This document shows positions 51,586 to 55,036 of a stretch of DNA of 55,036 nt, in pieces. Each line of letters starts with the position of its first letter. Positions within the stretch are counted from its first letter, which is position 1. This DNA comes from Pseudomonas sp. CHM02 (GTDB lineage: Bacteria > Pseudomonadota > Gammaproteobacteria > Pseudomonadales > Pseudomonadaceae): assembly GCF_000612585.1 (NCBI RefSeq), contig NZ_JFCA01000046.1:1-55036 (forward strand). Direction: 5' to 3'. Below the pieces are notes generated by a model. That model did not search any database and was not told the DNA's origin. It saw only the letters and a program-made list of their open reading frames with translations. The position numbers and the translations under genes were made by a program.

Positions 51586-52056
51586 TCAGCCAATGCTGAT
51601 TGGCGGCAACTCGGTCAACGTCACGACTTGCTGCTTGCGCGGCGCCAGAATTTCCGCCTCGCCGTCCACCACCAGTTCATCGCGCTGGTTGAACACACGG
51701 GTGGCGATGCGCACGCGGAACTTCGGCAGTTTCTCGAGGATTTCCAGGCGCACGGTCAGGGTGTCACCGATCTTCACCGGCTTCTGGAAGCTCATCTGCT
51801 GGCCAATGTAGATCGTGCCCGGTCCAGGCAGCTCGCAGGCCACTGCCGCGCTGATCAGAGCGCCGCTGAACATGCCGTGGGCGATACGCTCCTTGAACAT
51901 GGTCGCCTTGGCGTACTCGGCATCCAGGTGCACCGGGTTATGGTCACCGGACATCGCGGCGAACAGCTGGATATCGCGCTCTTCCACCAATTTGCTGTAG
52001 CTGGCGGTCTGGCCGACTTCGAGGGCTTCGTACGGGGTGTTGGTTACCTGGGTCAT
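51586..52056 (-). CDS. phaJ4: (R)-specific enoyl-CoA hydratase
   Basis: PhaJ4 turns trans-2-enoyl-CoA from fatty acid beta-oxidation into (R)-3-hydroxyacyl-CoA for polyhydroxyalkanoate synthesis. The 156-residue MaoC-type hot-dog protein has the hydratase 2 motif in AAMSGDHNPVHLDAEYA near residue 33 and ERIAHGMFSGALIS near 56. It begins MTQVTNTPYEALEVGQ and ends LPPISIG, both as in P. aeruginosa PhaJ4. Its position near fadD and a lipase fits fatty-acid metabolism. ATG at 52056. Confidence 0.92.
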   Translation of the reverse strand: MTQVTNTPYEALEVGQTASYSKLVEERDIQLFAAMSGDHNPVHLDAEYAKATMFKERIAHGMFSGALISAAVACELPGPGTIYIGQQMSFQKPVKIGDTLTVRLEILEKLPKFRVRIATRVFNQRDELVVDGEAEILAPRKQQVVTLTELPPISIG

Positions 52057-52125
52057 CTAAAGGTGCATCCTGTGGCTAAACGGTCATTATCGGCCGATTT
52101 TAAACGGCTGATTTTAAAAGAAAAG

Positions 52126-53070
52126 TCATTCGCAGCGGGTCGGCCTGCGCAAGGTCAGGGCCTGGTCGAGCCATGTCAGCACGTCCGCTGTGACCTGGTC
52201 ACGATTGGTCTCATTGAACACTTCGTGACGTGCCTGCGGGTAGATATTCAGTTGCAGGTGCTGGCAGCCGGCGTCACGCAGGGCGTGGGCCAGGCTTTTG
52301 AGACGCTTGCCTTCACTCACCGGATCACATTCGCCGCCCATTACCAGGATCGGCAGGCCCGGATCGATCTGCGCGAGATTGGACGCTTTGCTGATTTGCT
52401 GCAAGCCGCCGAGCAGGTCGATCCACAGCTGGTTGGTGCAACGGAACCCGCACAGCGGGTCGTTGATGTACTTGTCGACTTCCGCCGGGTCGCGGCTGAG
52501 CCAGTCGAAAGCAGTGCGATTGGGTTTGAACGCTTTGTTGAACGATCCAAACGACAGGAATTCAATCAGCGCACTGCGTCCGCGCAAGCCCTGGCGCAAG
52601 CGCTCGGCCCGGGCGATCACCCGTGCGGCGCGGTACAGCGCCACTGGCTGGAAATTCGAACCGCTGAGAATCGCGCCATTGAGGCTGGCACTGTGGTGCA
52701 GCAGGTAGGCTTGGGCGATGTAGCTGCCCATGCTGTGGCCCAGCAGAATGATCGGCAACCCCGGCTGTTGCTGGCCGATATGCTGGTTGAGGCTGGCCAG
52801 GTCGCCCACCACTTTGTTCCAGCCGTCCTTCTCGGCGTACAGGCCCAGGGTGCCTTCGTCGGCGGTGCGGCCGTGGCCACGCTGGTCCAGCGCATATACA
52901 CCGTAGCCGGCGCCGCACAAGGCCTCGGCCAGGCGCGCATAGCGCCCGCTGTGCTCGGCCATGCCATGGGACAGCATCACCAGGGCCTTGGGCGGGGCGT
53001 CGGGCATCCATTGATTGACGTACAGGCGGCTGCGGTCATTCGCGGTCAGCCAGAAGGTGCTGTGGTTCAT
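52126..53070 (-). CDS. Alpha/beta hydrolase (monoacylglycerol-lipase type)
   Basis: The 314-residue protein has the alpha/beta hydrolase fold. The nucleophile motif is GHSMGSY near residue 117, with the oxyanion-side HGMAEHSGRYARLAE near 35, the acid in VMGGECDPVSEG near 242 and the catalytic His in PQARHEVFNE near 274, a full triad. LDQRGHGRT is typical of monoacylglycerol lipases and related esterases. It probably releases fatty acids used by FadD. It is divergent from fadD across 222 bases. Confidence 0.87.
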   Translation of the reverse strand: MNHSTFWLTANDRSRLYVNQWMPDAPPKALVMLSHGMAEHSGRYARLAEALCGAGYGVYALDQRGHGRTADEGTLGLYAEKDGWNKVVGDLASLNQHIGQQQPGLPIILLGHSMGSYIAQAYLLHHSASLNGAILSGSNFQPVALYRAARVIARAERLRQGLRGRSALIEFLSFGSFNKAFKPNRTAFDWLSRDPAEVDKYINDPLCGFRCTNQLWIDLLGGLQQISKASNLAQIDPGLPILVMGGECDPVSEGKRLKSLAHALRDAGCQHLQLNIYPQARHEVFNETNRDQVTADVLTWLDQALTLRRPTRCE

Positions 53071-53292
53071 GGCGCTTCCTTTGCTCAGGGTCGTTGCAGT
53101 GTATAGCTCATCCCACGGGAAGCGCCTGATCAGCGCAAGGCCTTGTAGGAAGATTCACGCAATTAATGACGCTCTTTCCTGTATTTGCCTGTTTGGCCAT
53201 AGCTGCTAACGTCCCCAAAGCTCCGCTTTTTATAGATGTAGAGGTTTTACACCTGCAGCGGCCGGACACACTCAGGTAAGAGGACAAGAATA
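53071..53292. promoter_or_regulatory. Divergent promoter region of the hydrolase and fadD genes
   Basis: The gap has no reading frame. An AANAANAA motif (AAGAATAA, 53286-53293) overlaps the fadD ribosome site. No clear PsrA operator was found. Confidence 0.4.
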
Positions 53293-54981
53293 ATGCAACC
53301 TGATTTCTGGAATGACAAACGCGCGGCGGGCGTTCCCAACGACATCGACCTCTCGGCCTACAAGTCGGTGATCGAGGTGTTCGAGCGTTCCTGCAAGGCC
53401 TTTGCCGACCGTCCTGCATTCAGCAACATGGGCATCACCCTGACCTACGCCGAGCTTGAACGCCAGAGCGCAGCGTTCGCCGGTTACCTGCAGCAACACA
53501 CCGACCTCAAGCCCGGCGACCGCATCGCGGTGCAGATGCCCAACGTGCTGCATTACCCGATTGCCGTGTTCGGTGCATTGCGTGCCGGGCTGATCGTGGT
53601 CAACACCAACCCGCTGTACACCCCGCGCGAGATGCGCCACCAGTTCAAGGATGCCGGCGTGCGTGCGCTGGTCTACCTCAACCTGTTCGGTTCGCGGGTG
53701 CAGGAGGTGTGCAGCGACACTGAGATCGACTACCTGATCGAAGCGAAAATGGGCGACTTCATGCCCGCCGCCAAGGGATGGCTGGTCAACACCCTGGTCG
53801 ACAAGGTCAAGAAGATGGTCCCGGCCTACAGCCTGCCTCGCGCGGTGTCGTTCAAGCGCGCCTTGCGCATGGGCGCGGGCCTGGGCGTGACGCGCCACCC
53901 GGTGACGCTGGACGATATCGCCGTGCTGCAATACACCGGCGGCACCACCGGCCTGGCCAAGGGTGCGATGCTCACTCACGGCAACCTGGTGGCGAACATG
54001 CAGCAAGTGCGCGCCTGCATGTCCCAGACCGGCGATGACGGCCACCCGCTGATCAAGGAAGGGCAGGAGGTAATGATCGCGCCGCTGCCGCTGTACCACA
54101 TCTATGCCTTCACCGCGAATTGCATGTGCATGATGGTGTCCGGCAACCACAACGTGCTGATCACCAACCCGCGGGACATCGGCGGCTTTATCAAGGAGCT
54201 GAAGAAGTGGCGCTTTACCGGGCTGCTGGGGCTTAACACGCTGTTCGTGGCATTGATGGACCATCCGGACTTCAAGAGCCTGGATTTCTCCCACCTCAAG
54301 CTCACCAACTCCGGCGGCACCGCGCTGATCAAGGCCACGGCCGAGCGCTGGGAGCAGATCACCGGCTGCGCGATTGGCGAGGGCTATGGCCTGACGGAAA
54401 CCTCGCCGGTGGCCAGCACCAACCCTTACGGCAACAAATCCCGCCTGGGCACCGTGGGCATTCCCGTGCCGGCCACGGCGATGAAGGTGATTGATGACCA
54501 GGGCGTCGAGCTGCCATTGGGCGAGCGCGGCGAGCTGTGCATCAAGGGCCCGCAGGTGATGAAGGGCTACTGGCAGCAACCGGCCGCCACTGCCGAGGCG
54601 CTGGACGCCGAGGGCTGGCTGAAGACCGGAGACATCGCGGTGATCGATGATGATGGTTTCGTGCGCATTGTCGACCGCAAGAAAGACCTGATCATCGTCT
54701 CGGGCTTCAACGTGTACCCCAACGAGATCGAAGACGTGGTGATGGCCCACCCGGCGGTGGCCAACTGCGCGGTGATCGGCGTGCCGGACGATCGCACCGG
54801 TGAGGCGGTGAAGCTGTTCGTGGTAGCGCGCGCGGAAGGGGTGAGCCTTGAGGAGTTGAAGGCGTACTGCAAGACCAACTTCACCGGGTACAAGGTGCCC
54901 AAGCATATTGTGCTGCGCGAGTCGTTGCCGATGACGCCGGTGGGCAAGATTTTGCGCAGGGAGTTGCGCGACATCGCCTGA
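53293..54981 (+). CDS. fadD: Long-chain fatty acid-CoA ligase
   Basis: FadD activates fatty acids to acyl-CoA at the inner membrane using ATP. The 562-residue protein has the AMP-binding P-loop YTGGTTGLAKGAM near residue 215, GYGLTETSPV near 362, the hinge region KTGDIAVIDDDGFVRIVDRKKD near 443 in its core parts, and the catalytic lysine in PVGKILRREL near the end. The start MQPDFWNDKRAAGVP is like FadD2 of P. aeruginosa, which is followed there by a second fadD; that would lie beyond this window. Confidence 0.93.
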   Translation: MQPDFWNDKRAAGVPNDIDLSAYKSVIEVFERSCKAFADRPAFSNMGITLTYAELERQSAAFAGYLQQHTDLKPGDRIAVQMPNVLHYPIAVFGALRAGLIVVNTNPLYTPREMRHQFKDAGVRALVYLNLFGSRVQEVCSDTEIDYLIEAKMGDFMPAAKGWLVNTLVDKVKKMVPAYSLPRAVSFKRALRMGAGLGVTRHPVTLDDIAVLQYTGGTTGLAKGAMLTHGNLVANMQQVRACMSQTGDDGHPLIKEGQEVMIAPLPLYHIYAFTANCMCMMVSGNHNVLITNPRDIGGFIKELKKWRFTGLLGLNTLFVALMDHPDFKSLDFSHLKLTNSGGTALIKATAERWEQITGCAIGEGYGLTETSPVASTNPYGNKSRLGTVGIPVPATAMKVIDDQGVELPLGERGELCIKGPQVMKGYWQQPAATAEALDAEGWLKTGDIAVIDDDGFVRIVDRKKDLIIVSGFNVYPNEIEDVVMAHPAVANCAVIGVPDDRTGEAVKLFVVARAEGVSLEELKAYCKTNFTGYKVPKHIVLRESLPMTPVGKILRRELRDIA

Positions 54982-55007
54982 CCATGAATTGAAATGCAAC
55001 ACACCCT

Positions 55008-55036
55008 GTAGGAGCCGGCTTGCCGGCGATGCGTCC
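55008..55036. repeat. REP element at the window end
   Basis: The core GTAGGAGCCGGCTTGCCGGC begins just after fadD and is cut by the window edge. It is the same type as at 8.05, 17.03 and 44.13 kb. Confidence 0.85.

Noticed and set aside
53071..53292. PsrA operator before fadD
   Set aside because: A PsrA-type inverted repeat (CAAAC-N-GTTTG) was looked for and only single half-sites were seen.
1..55036. Prophage, insertion sequence, CRISPR array or integrated element
   Set aside because: No transposase, integrase, phage structural gene, direct-repeat spacer array or tRNA-flanked insertion was found. The REP elements are short, dispersed and lack a transposase gene here.

Overview
The window is chromosomal DNA of a fluorescent Pseudomonas, most likely the P. 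fluorescens group. Four things point there: high GC with strong third-position bias, the arginine deiminase operon order arcD-arcA-arcB-arcC, a periplasmic glucose uptake plus Entner-Doudoroff block (gtsABCD-oprB-mutarotase / hexR / zwf-pgl-eda), and many REP/REPIN palindromes of the GTGGGAGC..GCTTGCCCGCGATGGC and GTAGGAGCCGGCTTGCCGGCGATG types. I see no rRNA, tRNA, CRISPR array, prophage or insertion sequence. This is core-genome-like DNA with a few unusual local structures.

Layout. 0-8 kb: the arginine deiminase operon on the minus strand, with an Anr-type promoter upstream of arcD. A second arcD of equal length faces it head to head, and its stop codon overlaps the start of an alkA-type DNA glycosylase. 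8-13.7 kb (minus): a class III CoA-transferase, a Cpx-like envelope stress cassette (coiled-coil membrane protein, CpxR-like regulator, CpxP/Spy-like protein, CpxA-like kinase) with a CpxR-type direct repeat, then yciI and yciB. 13.7-18.7 kb (plus): rnaAM/trpH-like, yciO, scpA, scpB, a DUF1289 protein, rluB. 18.8-22.1 kb: a minus-strand pair of a 45-residue acidic peptide gene and an M29-like metallo-enzyme gene. This pair diverges from aroP, which has tandem TyrR/PhhR-type boxes and a Tyr/Trp-containing leader peptide. 22.2-29.6 kb: pentapeptide protein, arfB, an MFS transporter, small proteins, a DUF962 protein, an AraC regulator overlapping trkH tail to tail, and an imelysin lipoprotein with a Fur-like box. 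29.7-36.7 kb: bifA, a small amphipathic protein, sodB, argO/argP, an SDR epimerase and a coiled-coil membrane protein.

36.8-49.3 kb is the sugar block. An AGE-family epimerase and the gtsABCD-oprB-mutarotase genes import glucose and prepare it for phosphorylation. hexR diverges from zwf-pgl-eda, which oxidises glucose-6-phosphate and cleaves KDPG. The AGE gene and gtsA carry copies of the same palindrome-plus-promoter module with identical internal spacing, and AGE, gtsA, oprB and zwf all have AANAANAA (Hfq/Crc-type) motifs just upstream of the start. 49.4-55 kb: a class V aminotransferase-fold protein, DUF3820 and DUF2383 proteins, phaJ4, a monoacylglycerol-lipase-like hydrolase and fadD.

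The best candidates for something undescribed are the peptide/M29-like pair at 18.87-20.04 kb, the aroP leader, the duplicated sugar operator module, the inverted arcD duplication, the REP-derived C-terminus of GtsD and an 18-bp tandem array that grew out of a REP arm. All functional statements rest on reading the sequence and on knowledge of the families; no database search was run.
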